Part shown: positions 44,245 to 52,278 of the stretch, piece by piece
Layout of the letters: the number at the start of each line of letters is the position of its first letter
How positions within the stretch are numbered: the stretch's first letter is position 1
NCBI RefSeq assembly: GCF_051842935.1
Contig: NZ_JBPXRR010000001.1
Coordinates: forward strand, 1,426,001 to 1,490,000
From: Pseudalkalibacillus sp051842935
GTDB lineage: Bacteria > Bacillota > Bacilli > Bacillales > Fictibacillaceae
DNA length: 64,000 nucleotides
Reading direction: 5' to 3'
The notes under the pieces: model-generated
Databases searched by the model: none
What the model saw: the letters and a program-made list of their open reading frames with translations, nothing else
Told to the model about the DNA's origin: nothing
Translations under genes and position numbers: made by a program

Positions 44245-44445
44245 TTAAACTTTTTGTACGTTAGAAGCTTGTGGTCCACGGTCGCCTTCAACGATGTCGA
44301 AAGATACGTTTTGACCTTCTTCTAAAGTCTTGAATCCTTCACCTTGGATTGCAGAAAAGTGAACGAATACGTCGTTACCTTCTGAAATTTCGATGAAACC
44401 AAAACCTTTTTCTGCGTTAAACCATTTTACTGTACCAGTATTCAT
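44245..44445 (-). CDS. Cold shock protein, CspA/CspB family
   Basis: 66 residues, the standard size. RNP1 is KGFGFIEI and RNP2 is DVFVHFSAI, with NTGTVKWFNAEKGFG at the start, so this is an oligonucleotide-binding cold shock domain acting as an RNA chaperone. AGGAGG precedes the ATG. The roughly 200-base AT-rich upstream region could be a long cold-regulated 5' leader, as in other csp genes, but no cold box was identified. Which paralogue (B, C or D) cannot be decided from sequence alone. Confidence 0.96.
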   Translation of the reverse strand: MNTGTVKWFNAEKGFGFIEISEGNDVFVHFSAIQGEGFKTLEEGQNVSFDIVEGDRGPQASNVQKV

Positions 44446-44713
44446 ATACTGTACCTCCTGAAAATCTTACAAATTTCACTTAAAGTTAAACGTTATACTT
44501 TTTGCTGTATTAAAAAATTCGTACCTGCACTGTTGTTAGACAACAATTCCATCATCGTCTACAACATCTTGCAGCTACGACTTCAATCTACCCACTGTCT
44601 ATATAACTAACTTTATAGCGTTAACCCCACTATAAAACATCTTGGCGGTAATGTCAAACCTACAACAAAAATATTTTTCAATCCTACACATTTCCGCCTC
44701 ACTCCGGCTCATA

Positions 44714-44728
44714 GTCTACTATATAGAC
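44714..44728 (+). promoter_or_regulatory. Palindrome upstream of the SIMPL-domain gene
   Basis: GTCTA / TAGAC inverted repeat around CTATA (one more A/T pair outside), 26 bases before the start codon. The 309-base gap between the divergent csp and SIMPL genes otherwise contains only promoter-like AT-rich sequence and a GTTGT / ACAAC hairpin near 44533. Confidence 0.45.
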
Positions 44729-44754
44729 TTCCCGTTAAGGAAAGGAATGTTTGT

Positions 44755-45408
44755 ATGTATCCTTATCAAACACCTGCAAATCAACTCCTTCACCTATCTC
44801 ATGTCATGGAAATGTACGGAGAAGGGACAATCAAGGCAGATCCGGACCAGATTTACATGACGATTGGTGTACAGACGGAGAATGAAGATGTCAAACAAGC
44901 CACCACAGAGAATGCATACCGTGCAACACAAGTCTTGAAAGCTCTCCAAAATATTGGAGTACCTACCAACCAAATTGAAACGACCGAGTATAATATACAA
45001 CCCATTTATCAGTATGAAGATGGGAAGTCGAATTTAAAAGGCTTCCGAGTCGAACATCTGTATCGCATACGCCTCAATCAAATGAATATGGCAGGAGAAG
45101 TATATGACACTGCCATCCAAGCCGGTGCAAATGTCGCAAGAGGTCTATCTTTCGAGCTATCAAATCCATCTGACTATTATTGTGTCGCTTTACAAAAAGC
45201 TTACGAAGACGCTCTTGGAAAAGCTTGTTCTCTTGCTAATGTGATGGGTGTACGTATGACAAAGAACCCTTTGAAAGTCCAGGAACAACCCGCCTCTCGA
45301 AATGGCATTCCTTACAAAACCGAACTCCTCCAGGCTGCTACAACACCAATTCAACCTCAACGAGTGACGGTTCAAGCGATTTTGAAAGTATGGTTCTGCT
45401 ATCAATGA
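44755..45408 (+). CDS. SIMPL-domain (DUF541) protein
   Basis: 217 residues. The SIMPL/DUF541 fold is shown by GEGTIKADPDQIYMTIGVQT at the start, the central Q-T-E-N...A-T-Q-V-L-K-A-L-Q-N-I-G-V block, IETTEYNIQPIYQYEDG and the end pattern with RVTVQAILKVWF. Most family members (YggE, BP26) have a signal peptide; this one has only a hydrophilic start, so it is probably cytoplasmic or non-classically placed. Function unknown, linked to oxidative stress in E. coli. Upstream of a small XRE regulator gene. Confidence 0.85.
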   Translation: MYPYQTPANQLLHLSHVMEMYGEGTIKADPDQIYMTIGVQTENEDVKQATTENAYRATQVLKALQNIGVPTNQIETTEYNIQPIYQYEDGKSNLKGFRVEHLYRIRLNQMNMAGEVYDTAIQAGANVARGLSFELSNPSDYYCVALQKAYEDALGKACSLANVMGVRMTKNPLKVQEQPASRNGIPYKTELLQAATTPIQPQRVTVQAILKVWFCYQ

Positions 45409-45416
45409 ATTTCATA

Positions 45417-45465
45417 TTGTTGTCTGACGAAACCTGTATTAAAATATAGAATGTTGACTATAGTC
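45417..45465 (+). promoter_or_regulatory. Promoter with operator-like palindrome before the XRE regulator
   Basis: TTGTTG, 17 bases, TAAAAT, followed ten bases later by the perfect palindrome GACTATAGTC (45456-45465) around the expected start of transcription. An autorepressor site is likely. Confidence 0.5.
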
Positions 45466-45501
45466 CGCTGTCATTTTTTCAAATCATTTGGAGGACTTAC
45501 T

Positions 45502-45741
45502 ATGAAGTTGGAACAAGCGATCGGCCTTGTAATACGTAAACATAGGACTGTAGAAAAAATCTCCCAGTTCAAACTGGCTGAATTAACCGGTTTCGACCGG
45601 TCGTTCATCAGCTTGTTGGAACGCGGGAGAAGAGTACCTACAGTCAAAACGATCTTCATCATTTCAGAACATCTGAACATTCCACCTGGACAATTGATTG
45701 AAGAAGTTCATCAATTGGTCGAAAGTGAAATCATGGAATAA
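45502..45741 (+). CDS. XRE-family transcriptional regulator
   Basis: 79 residues from the ATG at 45502 (GGAGG upstream); the reading from 45451 lies before this site. It is essentially one lambda-repressor-like HTH domain: IGLVIRKHRTVEKISQFKLAE, LTGFDRSFISLLERGRRVPTV and TIFIISEHLNIPPGQLI. There is no effector or dimerisation domain beyond a short acidic helix. Small XRE proteins of this kind (SinR-like or phage-like) act as repressors, often of their own gene. The target is not known; palindromes upstream of this gene and of the SIMPL gene are candidates. Confidence 0.9.
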   Translation: MKLEQAIGLVIRKHRTVEKISQFKLAELTGFDRSFISLLERGRRVPTVKTIFIISEHLNIPPGQLIEEVHQLVESEIME

Positions 45742-45742
45742 T

Positions 45743-45775
45743 ACGGTCTTCCTAGGAAGCCGTTTTTTCTTTTTT
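45743..45775. terminator. Convergent terminator between the XRE and DUF962 genes
   Basis: ACGG-TCTTCC / GGAAG-CCGT stem with TA loop and a long T run on the plus strand; it contains the stop codon of the minus-strand gene. Confidence 0.85.
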
Positions 45776-46090
45776 TACGTGCTTTTCGAGTTCTTTTCCA
45801 ATGTTCCCTGTCAAAATACTGCCGAACATTTGGAAATCAGCACGAAGCGACCAGAACGGATGTCCGAATGTAGCTGGCTTATTCCCCTCAATGAAGAAGT
45901 GACTGATCCAGGCAAATGAATAGGCGATGATCGGTGCCGCGAGAAGATACCAGAAGTTCATCGTCAACAGGACAACACCGATACATACGAATACAAAACT
46001 AGTCCCTACAAAATGCCAGGCACGAGTTGCTGGCTTGGAATGCTGTTGTAGATAAAACGGCCAAAACTCTTGATAACTTTTGAATTCCAT
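45752..46090 (-). CDS. DUF962 / Mpo1-like membrane protein
   Basis: 112 residues. FKSYQEFWPFYLQQHSKPATRAWHFVGT gives the first conserved His pair; two or three membrane segments follow (FVFVCIGVVLLTMNFWYLLAAPIIAYSFAW), then SHFFIEGNKPATFGHPFWSLRADF with the second His set. DUF962 is the bacterial counterpart of yeast Mpo1, an iron-dependent dioxygenase acting on 2-hydroxy fatty acids; the His pattern is kept here. Whether the bacterial protein has this activity is not established. Its stop sits in the shared terminator, and it follows the YciI gene by 17 bases. Confidence 0.87.
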   Translation of the reverse strand: MEFKSYQEFWPFYLQQHSKPATRAWHFVGTSFVFVCIGVVLLTMNFWYLLAAPIIAYSFAWISHFFIEGNKPATFGHPFWSLRADFQMFGSILTGNIGKELEKHVKKEKTAS

Positions 46091-46107
46091 TTTTCAATCA
46101 TCCCCTC

Positions 46108-46419
46108 TTATCCATCAATATGTAGCGAGTTCTGCTGCATCAAAGAGACCCGATAAGGATGCAACGATGCGTCCATGATCCCGTTCAACACAGCAGGATC
46201 CCCTTCCATCAACTTCATCGCACGCTCATGGGATGACGTGCGAAGAATGACCAGTCCGAGTGTGCCATCCAAACATGGTCCAGCCAGAATAAGTTCTTCT
46301 GATTCAAGCAACTTCTCTAAATACTTGTAGTGTTGCTGTAGAATTTCTTCTTCCTCTGGTGTGATTTGATTGATGAAATCTTGCCTTTTAGGCGTCAATT
46401 TGTACAAATACTCCTCCAT
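46108..46419 (-). CDS. YciI-like (YCII domain) protein
   Basis: 103 residues with the ferredoxin-like YCII fold: LYKLTPKRQDFINQITPEEEEIL, HYKYLEKLLESEELILAGPCLDG, LGLVILRTSSHERAMKLMEGDPAVLNGIM and the end LHPYRVSLM. The conserved His of the H-x-x-Y-L motif and the Asp of the G-D-P-A motif, proposed active-site residues, are present. Members of the family include small isomerases and lyases; function here unknown. Operon partner of the DUF962 gene. Confidence 0.88.
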   Translation of the reverse strand: MEEYLYKLTPKRQDFINQITPEEEEILQQHYKYLEKLLESEELILAGPCLDGTLGLVILRTSSHERAMKLMEGDPAVLNGIMDASLHPYRVSLMQQNSLHIDG

Positions 46420-46493
46420 TCCCTCTCCTCCTTCTATTTATATACGTTCTCTGTACGATTCAAAAATCCTCTTTACACACGGTACGTGAAATT

Positions 46494-46763
46494 TTATTGT
46501 TGATGCCAATATTGGGAGATTCCGTGGAGGTCAGAATCGAGCTCCTCTCTTTGTTCTGAAGATACGATGATCGGGATCTGGTCATGTAATGTAATCATGA
46601 CAGATTCTTCAACACCATGGTTAGCAAGATATCGCTGAAGCCTTTCGAATTGACCTTGAGACAAGACGGACTGGACTTCAATCTGTTTCACCCGCTTCAG
46701 TATAAAGTGAGATGACTCGGCATCCCACTCCCCACTCAATAGATTTCCTTCATATTCATCCAT
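46494..46763 (-). CDS. Small protein of unknown function
   Basis: 89 residues, ATG at 46763 with GGAGGT upstream. Soluble and acidic: the N-terminal half has FILKRVKQIEVQSVLSQGQFE and a YLANHGVEESV helix, and the end is HGISQYWHQQ. No family recognised. Divergent from the photolyase gene, with only about 80 bases between the two starts, so the two promoters overlap. Confidence 0.7.
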   Translation of the reverse strand: MDEYEGNLLSGEWDAESSHFILKRVKQIEVQSVLSQGQFERLQRYLANHGVEESVMITLHDQIPIIVSSEQREELDSDLHGISQYWHQQ

Positions 46764-46846
46764 AAATTCAACCTCCGCTTATGATTGGACTTTACGTCGT
46801 TCTTATCAGTAGAATAAAGACAAATCTTTCAACTAGGGTGGTTCCA

Positions 46847-48259
46847 ATGGATGAGGTTTATGCATTATGGTTCCGAAGGGATTTCCGCCTTCAAGATCAC
46901 CATGCGCTATATAAATTAGCCGAAGAGCTTACAAAATCAGGTGGGCAATGGTTTGGGTTTTTCATCGTCGATCCGACATTCACTGAAGAAATCGATCTGA
47001 GCAACGATTACTTTTTCCAAACAGTCGAGCATTTCCGGATGACCTGTGAAAAAGAGGGAATTCCGATTCATATAATGGAAGGAAAACCGGAAGAACAGAT
47101 CAAGCATCTGATAGAAAGTGTCGGAAATATCAAAGGGATATATACGAACGAAGACGAATGGGGATATGGAAAAGAACGGGATGATCGGGTAAGAGAGTTA
47201 TGCGAGGCCTATGATATCGATTTCCACCAGCTTCTCGATTACAATCTTCACGGAAGCTATGACATTAGCAAAAATGACGGCGGACTGTATCAGGTGTTTA
47301 CACCCTATTACAAAGTCTGGCGCACAATCGATAAACCACAGCCTTATCAAGTTCCGCTCCAGACCTTAAAGGACCATCATCATCTACCTGACAAGATTAG
47401 GAGTACGAATTTCGGGAATCTTCTGAAAAGATGTGAAGCGAAATGGGAACGAATGGGTGAAGCCAAGGCTTTCGAAGACGCAGAACAATTCGTGAATGAA
47501 CGGTTAGGTTCTTATGATGACAAGCGTGACATTCCTTCGAAAGATGCAACAAGCCGCTTATCCTTTTACTTAAGAACAGGTACACTGTCCATCCGGACGC
47601 TGTTTTCACTCGTAGAGGAAGAATCCGACTCCGATGCGAAAGAAACTTATGTGAAAGAATTGGCGTGGAGAGATTTCTATAATTGTGTACTCACCCAATA
47701 TCCTTATGCTAGAAATGAAGAAATACAAGAAAAATACAGAGGAATGGATTGGCGATTCGATCGGAATCTGTTTGAATCCTGGTGTGAGGGGAAAACTGGA
47801 TTTCCGATTGTCGATGCTGGCATGAGGCAGATGAATTCGATTGGTTGGATGCACAACCGTTTACGAATGATCACCGCTTCCTACCTATCTAAAGATCTGC
47901 TAATGGATTGGCGTTATGGAGAACAATATTTCGCTCGTAAATTGATCGATTATGATCCGGCATCCAATATCGGCGGATGGCAATGGGCAGCCTCTGTAGG
48001 TACGGATGCTGTGCCTTACTTCCGCATCTTCAACCCGACAACGCAAAGTAAACGGTTTGATCCGGAGGGTGCCTATATCCGGAAGTGGCTTCCAGAATTG
48101 AAAGACGTACCGAAAAAATATATCCATGAACCTTGGAAAATGAGCAAGTCTGATCAAGAAGAGTACGGATGTACAATCGGTAAAGATTATCCTGAACCGA
48201 TCGTTGACCATAAGACACAGCGAGAAAAAGCATTGAAATTATATGGAGAAATGAAATGA
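46847..48259 (+). CDS. phr: Deoxyribodipyrimidine photolyase (cryptochrome/photolyase family)
   Basis: 470 residues from the ATG at 46847 (AGGGTGG upstream). The N-terminal antenna-binding domain starts ALWFRRDFRLQDHHAL and contains YTNEDEWGYGKERD. The FAD domain has SRLSFYLRTGTLSIRTL, ELAWRDFYNCVL, TGFPIVDAGMRQMNSIGWMHNRLRM and DYDPASNIGGWQWAAS...DAVPYFRIFNP, with the conserved Trp and Asn residues of CPD photolyases. The enzyme uses light to split cyclobutane pyrimidine dimers. Single gene ended by a strong terminator. Confidence 0.95.
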   Translation: MDEVYALWFRRDFRLQDHHALYKLAEELTKSGGQWFGFFIVDPTFTEEIDLSNDYFFQTVEHFRMTCEKEGIPIHIMEGKPEEQIKHLIESVGNIKGIYTNEDEWGYGKERDDRVRELCEAYDIDFHQLLDYNLHGSYDISKNDGGLYQVFTPYYKVWRTIDKPQPYQVPLQTLKDHHHLPDKIRSTNFGNLLKRCEAKWERMGEAKAFEDAEQFVNERLGSYDDKRDIPSKDATSRLSFYLRTGTLSIRTLFSLVEEESDSDAKETYVKELAWRDFYNCVLTQYPYARNEEIQEKYRGMDWRFDRNLFESWCEGKTGFPIVDAGMRQMNSIGWMHNRLRMITASYLSKDLLMDWRYGEQYFARKLIDYDPASNIGGWQWAASVGTDAVPYFRIFNPTTQSKRFDPEGAYIRKWLPELKDVPKKYIHEPWKMSKSDQEEYGCTIGKDYPEPIVDHKTQREKALKLYGEMK

Positions 48260-48261
48260 TC

Positions 48262-48297
48262 AAGAACTGGCTTTTCACTAGCCGGTTCTTTTTTTCG
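48262..48297 (+). terminator. Terminator of the photolyase gene
   Basis: AAGAACTGGC / GCCGGTTCTT stem with one G-T pair and 9-base loop, then seven T. Confidence 0.92.
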
Positions 48298-48373
48298 AAT
48301 AAATCATTCTTTGTTGTTCAAAATAAGAGCAGTTGACTTACCATTCATTGGCACTTCGAAAGGAAAATTCAAA

Positions 48374-49705
48374 ATGGATGATTTATTGATTGCAAGAACG
48401 CTATTCGGAACGACGATGGGTGTACATATCATTTACGCGACTCTTGGGATCGGCATTCCACTCATGATCCTTATTGCAGAGCTGATGTATCAGAAGACGA
48501 AGGATCGGGATTATGCGATCATGGCCAACCGATGGACGAAAGGGTTCGCCGTCCTGCTCGGGGTTGCCATCCCTACCGGGACAATCGCAGGTGTCCAATT
48601 ATCCCTGTTATGGCCAGGGTTCATGGAAGTGGTCGGAAAAGTCATCGCCCTTCCCTTCCAGATCGAAATCTATGCTTTCTTCCTAGAAGCGCTCTTCATG
48701 TCCATTTATGTGTATGCTGCTGATCGACTCTCACCTGCAATGCGGATATTAAGTGTGTTTCTCGTTTTCGTAGGAGCGGCTGCCTCTGGAATCCTGATTA
48801 CGAATGTCCATGCATTCGAAGGCACGCCGGCTGGGTTCCGGATCGAGAATGGAGAATTCGTGGATGTGGATCCATGGGCTGCATTCTTCAATCCCAGCTT
48901 TTTTGTAACGGGAGGACACGTCGCAGTCTCCGCGTTCATGACAGGCGCATTCGTCATCGCCTCGATTGCTGCATTTAAAATGTGGAAAGAACGGAAGATC
49001 AACAGAGCTTATCGTTTTCATCAGAAAGCGTTGATGCTCGGTCTCGTCGTCGGCGGCATATTTTCAATAGCGACTTCCTTGAACGGACATGAAAGTGCAC
49101 AACTATTACATGAATATCAACCGGAAAAGTTGGCAGCCGCGGAAGGATTATTTGAAACGCAACGATATGCCCCGCTTGCGATCGGAGGCTTCACAGATCG
49201 TGAAACACAAGAAGTGAAATGGGCGATTGAAATCCCCTGGGCGCTCAGCTTCCTTGCAGGTGATCGATTCGACACGGAAGTGAAAGGTTTGAATGACTAT
49301 CCTGAAGAATTGTGGCCACCGCTTTTCGTCCATACACTATTCAATGCTATGGTCGGTATCGGGACGATGTTGATCTTCCTATCGATGATCGGTTTTGCGA
49401 TCCGACATATTTTCAAAAAGGAACAGTTCCCCCGTTGGCTTATGGTGCTCTTCATATCTGCTGGACCTCTGTCGATCCTTGCCATTGAATTCGGATGGAT
49501 TTTTGCTTGTACTGGCCGGCAACCATGGGTCATCTATCGGGTCTTGAAGACGGAAGAAGTCGTGACGACGGCCACTAACCTGGGTACTTTGTTCATCTTT
49601 TTCATCATCATCTACATCATCTTGATGGTCGCGACCGTCCTGGTGCTTCGGTATTACTTCCGCAGACATCCTATTGAAAAGGAATTGGACATCGAGAAGA
49701 ATTAG
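48374..49705 (+). CDS. cydA: Cytochrome bd ubiquinol/menaquinol oxidase subunit I
   Basis: 443 residues from the ATG at 48374 (AAAGGA upstream), a size typical for the short-Q-loop Bacillus type. LLIARTLFGTTMGVHIIYATLG holds the His ligand of haem b595 (His 19), ALFMSIYVYAADRLS and NVHAFEGTPAGFRIENGEF follow, and GRQPWVIYRVLKTEEVVT is the conserved GRQPW motif. Nine hydrophobic segments. CydA carries haems b558, b595 and d and oxidises menaquinol with oxygen. cydB follows after 11 bases; no cydCD is in the window. Confidence 0.96.
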   Translation: MDDLLIARTLFGTTMGVHIIYATLGIGIPLMILIAELMYQKTKDRDYAIMANRWTKGFAVLLGVAIPTGTIAGVQLSLLWPGFMEVVGKVIALPFQIEIYAFFLEALFMSIYVYAADRLSPAMRILSVFLVFVGAAASGILITNVHAFEGTPAGFRIENGEFVDVDPWAAFFNPSFFVTGGHVAVSAFMTGAFVIASIAAFKMWKERKINRAYRFHQKALMLGLVVGGIFSIATSLNGHESAQLLHEYQPEKLAAAEGLFETQRYAPLAIGGFTDRETQEVKWAIEIPWALSFLAGDRFDTEVKGLNDYPEELWPPLFVHTLFNAMVGIGTMLIFLSMIGFAIRHIFKKEQFPRWLMVLFISAGPLSILAIEFGWIFACTGRQPWVIYRVLKTEEVVTTATNLGTLFIFFIIIYIILMVATVLVLRYYFRRHPIEKELDIEKN

Positions 49706-49716
49706 GAGGGTTTTCA

Positions 49717-50739
49717 GTGACAGATGCTTTGCTCGCAATCACATTACTTTGGGTATTCGTGTTCATCTATGCAGTCGCTGCCACCATCGACTTCGGTGCA
49801 GGGTTCTGGTCGATGATCTATCTCGGGAAACGGCAGATGAGGGCGACGAGAATCGCAAACCGTTACCTTTCACCATCATGGGAAGTGACGAACGTGTTCA
49901 TCGTACTGATCGTCGTCGCACTCGTCAGTTTCTTTCCTGGTGCAACTTATACGTTGGGCACGGTTTTATTGATTCCAGGCAGTATGGTCATCCTATTGCT
50001 CGCTGTCCGGAGTGCCTTCCTCGTCTTCTCCCATACCGCTAAGGAGTATGAGAAGATATTGACATATGTTTCAGGGGTGTCCGGATTCTTGATCCCTGGG
50101 CTACTCATACTGATTCTGCCGATTTCCCATGGTGGTTACATCGATGTGATCAATGGAAACGAACAATTGAGCATGATGGCTTTATGGACTAGCTGGAGTA
50201 CGTACGCCTTTGTCGGGTTTGCGATCTCCAGTACATTGTTTCTGTCTTCGCTTCTTCTCTATGATTATTCCAATGTAGCGAACGACCATGAAGCCTTCGT
50301 CATCTATCGTCGGGATGCTCAGCTAATCGGACCGGTAGTCCTATTGTTCGCCTTTTTCATCATGTTGGCGATCAGGACGGAAGCTCCATGGTTATATGAA
50401 AACATGATGGAGCGCACTTTCTGGTTAGGCTCGTCGGTGATCGTTTTTCTAATCGGCTACGCTCTATTATGGACGAAACGACAGATGCCGCGTTTTGCAG
50501 TCCTTGCTATCGTCATCCAATATTTGCTCGCAAGTTATGCATATGGCACGAGTCATCTTCCGTATATCGTATATCCATCCGTGACGATCGAGTCTGGTTT
50601 TACGAATCCGAATATGTTCCGTGCATTGTTCGTCTCTTACATCGTCGGGTTTGCGATCTTGATCCCTGGTTTCATCTATTTCTGGCGCTTGTTCATGAAA
50701 GACCGCAGATATATCAAATCTGGAGAGTCGGAATCGTGA
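49717..50739 (+). CDS. cydB: Cytochrome bd oxidase subunit II
   Basis: 340 residues from the GTG at 49717, preceded by AGGAGGG. About nine membrane segments; the start LLWVFVFIYAVAATIDFGAGFWSMIY matches the CydB opening (first helices), and SPSWEVTNVFIVLIVVALVSFFPGATY is the W-E-x-N-x-V/F segment. It pairs with CydA in the terminal quinol oxidase of the cytoplasmic membrane used at low oxygen. Operon cydAB ends at a shared terminator. Confidence 0.95.
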   Translation: MTDALLAITLLWVFVFIYAVAATIDFGAGFWSMIYLGKRQMRATRIANRYLSPSWEVTNVFIVLIVVALVSFFPGATYTLGTVLLIPGSMVILLLAVRSAFLVFSHTAKEYEKILTYVSGVSGFLIPGLLILILPISHGGYIDVINGNEQLSMMALWTSWSTYAFVGFAISSTLFLSSLLLYDYSNVANDHEAFVIYRRDAQLIGPVVLLFAFFIMLAIRTEAPWLYENMMERTFWLGSSVIVFLIGYALLWTKRQMPRFAVLAIVIQYLLASYAYGTSHLPYIVYPSVTIESGFTNPNMFRALFVSYIVGFAILIPGFIYFWRLFMKDRRYIKSGESES

Positions 50740-50746
50740 ACAACAG

Positions 50747-50773
50747 AAAAGGCTGCCCTCGAAGGCAGCCTTT
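50747..50773. terminator. Terminator of cydAB, convergent with a small membrane gene
   Basis: AAAGGCTGCC / GGCAGCCTTT stem with a 6-base loop, directly before the stop codon of the minus-strand gene. Confidence 0.9.
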
Positions 50774-50775
50774 GT

Positions 50776-50976
50776 TCATTTACGTTCATTTGACGGTTCA
50801 GAGACCTTTTCATCACTTAAGGATTGATGTTCCTGTTCGAACTTGCTCAATTCCTTAGCGGAATGCTTACGGATGAATATCGTTGCGATGATGGCCCCTG
50901 CCATGAATATGATCAACATGATGACGGAGGGGATGTACTCTGTCTTATCGTCAGGAAAATAAAGAAACTCCATCAT
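50776..50976 (-). CDS. Small single-span membrane protein
   Basis: 66 residues from the ATG at 50976 (or the next ATG). Residues about 14-33 form one hydrophobic segment (SVIMLIIFMAGAIIATIFI), followed by a charged cytoplasmic tail KELSKFEQEHQ rich in Glu, Ser and Lys. No family recognised. The upstream region has an extended -10 promoter covered by a 26-bp perfect palindrome. Convergent with cydAB; a link to the bd oxidase is possible by position only. Confidence 0.65.
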   Translation of the reverse strand: MMEFLYFPDDKTEYIPSVIMLIIFMAGAIIATIFIRKHSAKELSKFEQEHQSLSDEKVSEPSNERK

Positions 50977-51010
50977 ACGCGTCACGCCCTCTCTTTGATT
51001 AGCTTCCTAC

Positions 51011-51042
51011 ATTATAACAGACATCCCCATGGGGATGTCTGT
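51011..51042 (-). promoter_or_regulatory. Extended -10 promoter next to a 26-bp perfect palindrome
   Basis: On the minus strand the palindrome (51017-51042, half ACAGACATCCCCA) ends in TGT and is followed at once by TATAAT (51011-51016), giving an extended -10 TGTTATAAT about 35 bases before the small membrane gene. The palindrome occupies the spacer and -35 position, as expected for a regulator site. Confidence 0.55.
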
Positions 51043-51078
51043 ATAGAGCTATTACAATTTCGTGAATAAACGAATAAG

Positions 51079-51100
51079 GGCTGATCCGATGAGATCAGCC
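51079..51100 (-). terminator. Terminator of yppE
   Basis: GGCTGATC / GATCAGCC stem with a 6-base loop, right after the stop; the following T run is short. Confidence 0.6.
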
Positions 51101-51102
51101 TC

Positions 51103-51471
51103 TCACGTTTCGATTTGTTCATCGATCGATTTCAAAATGTACTCGATCGATTTCGTCATCGCAATGAATCGCTTTTCCCTCGTATCCTTCTGGAAAGCTT
51201 GAACGGCGACGATCGTCATGTTTTCATGTGTGTCTTTGATTTGAATCGGATACACATACTTCGGCTTCTCTTCAATCGCCCAATTCGTCGCAAGTGGCTT
51301 CCATTGATCAGCCAGTTCCTGTACTTCATCCGCAAAAGGCTTCACTTCTCCGTAAAAATCCACTTCATACCCATCTTTCGTCGTCTTTTCGATATATTGT
51401 GCATGAGCCTGATCGTTCAAAGACCGCAGACGGACCGTCAGCTCTTTCAATTTTTGATGGTTATTGTCCAT
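51103..51471 (-). CDS. yppE: YppE (DUF1798) protein
   Basis: 122 residues, the family's size (about 123 in B. subtilis). The four-helix DUF1798 protein is recognised by VDFYGEVKPFADEVQELADQW, the conserved W and YVYPIQIKDTHENMTIVAVQAF (Y-x-H/Y-P-x-Q-x-x-D-T-x-E-N). Structure is known for B. subtilis YppE, function is not. It sits between the small membrane gene and racA, close to recU as in B. subtilis. Confidence 0.88.
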   Translation of the reverse strand: MDNNHQKLKELTVRLRSLNDQAHAQYIEKTTKDGYEVDFYGEVKPFADEVQELADQWKPLATNWAIEEKPKYVYPIQIKDTHENMTIVAVQAFQKDTREKRFIAMTKSIEYILKSIDEQIET

Positions 51472-51535
51472 GCTTTCACCTCGCTGAATCTATCCTATCA
51501 AACGAGGTCGATAAAAGCCATCGATCGAATGCTGT

Positions 51536-52075
51536 CTACAAGGTGAAAAGGCTGATCAGCCAGTTCCGTTTTTTCGGTTTGATCACCGTCGGATTGAATT
51601 CCGTTCTGATTTCATTCGTAGCCGTCACTTGTAATAGGAGCTGCTCTTCCAATACGAGCATCTTCTCTTCCAATTCAGTCAGTTTCGTCGACATCTGATC
51701 CATATCCTTACGATGTTGCAGAACCTGGTATGAAAGGACTTCATCCGCTTTTTGTGATACCTTCGACTCCAGCTGGTCCAACTGCCCCTGCAGCTGTTGG
51801 AAGCATGCATCCATTTCCTTCAGTGCATTGCCTTTTTTCGGTTGCACTACTTCGATCCCTTTCTCTTCCTGTTGCTTGATGTCGCTCATTTGCAAACCTT
51901 GCTGCAGCATGTCCTGTATTTCTTCCAACCGTTCGATATCCTCAGGTCGAAACAGATAATGTCCATGATCGTTCTTCGGGCACGGGATATCGAAATACTT
52001 TACCCAGCGTTGAATGGTGGTCGGGTTGACATTCAGCTTCCTGGAAACGACTTTCGTTTTCACCAATCTTTCCAT
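51536..52075 (-). CDS. racA: RacA-like chromosome-anchoring protein
   Basis: 179 residues (B. subtilis RacA about 184). An N-terminal MerR-type HTH (VSRKLNVNPTTIQRWVKYFDI and GHYLFRPEDIERLEEIQ) is followed by a long coiled coil (about 90-150: MDACFQQLQGQLDQLESKV, KLTELEEKMLVLEEQLL) and a basic C-terminal end (VIKPKKRNWLISLFTL). RacA binds GC-rich sites near oriC and tethers the chromosome to the cell pole via DivIVA at the start of sporulation. The overall layout fits; a YyaN-like MerR protein would lack the coiled coil. Confidence 0.8.
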   Translation of the reverse strand: MERLVKTKVVSRKLNVNPTTIQRWVKYFDIPCPKNDHGHYLFRPEDIERLEEIQDMLQQGLQMSDIKQQEEKGIEVVQPKKGNALKEMDACFQQLQGQLDQLESKVSQKADEVLSYQVLQHRKDMDQMSTKLTELEEKMLVLEEQLLLQVTATNEIRTEFNPTVIKPKKRNWLISLFTL

Positions 52076-52229
52076 AGTACGGACCTCCCGAAATAATGGT
52101 ACCGTTACTATTCTAGAGCCTACCTTCCTTCCCCTTCAGGCATGACAAAAGTAGTATCCGTTCGGCAAAGAAAGTGGATTTTCACTAGGAGGACACGGAT
52201 TCGACAGCAGTTGTCCACTTTTGATTTTT

Positions 52230-52258
52230 GAATAGATGATGTATGGAATACCATACTA
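52230..52258 (+). promoter_or_regulatory. Sigma-G (forespore) promoter of sspM
   Basis: GAATA, 17 bases, CATACTA. Both elements and spacing match the sigma-G/F consensus. It lies 20 bases before the sspM start codon. The spacer overlaps a GTATGG / CCATAC inverted repeat. Confidence 0.82.
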
Positions 52259-52278
52259 ACACTAGGAGGTGACGCATC

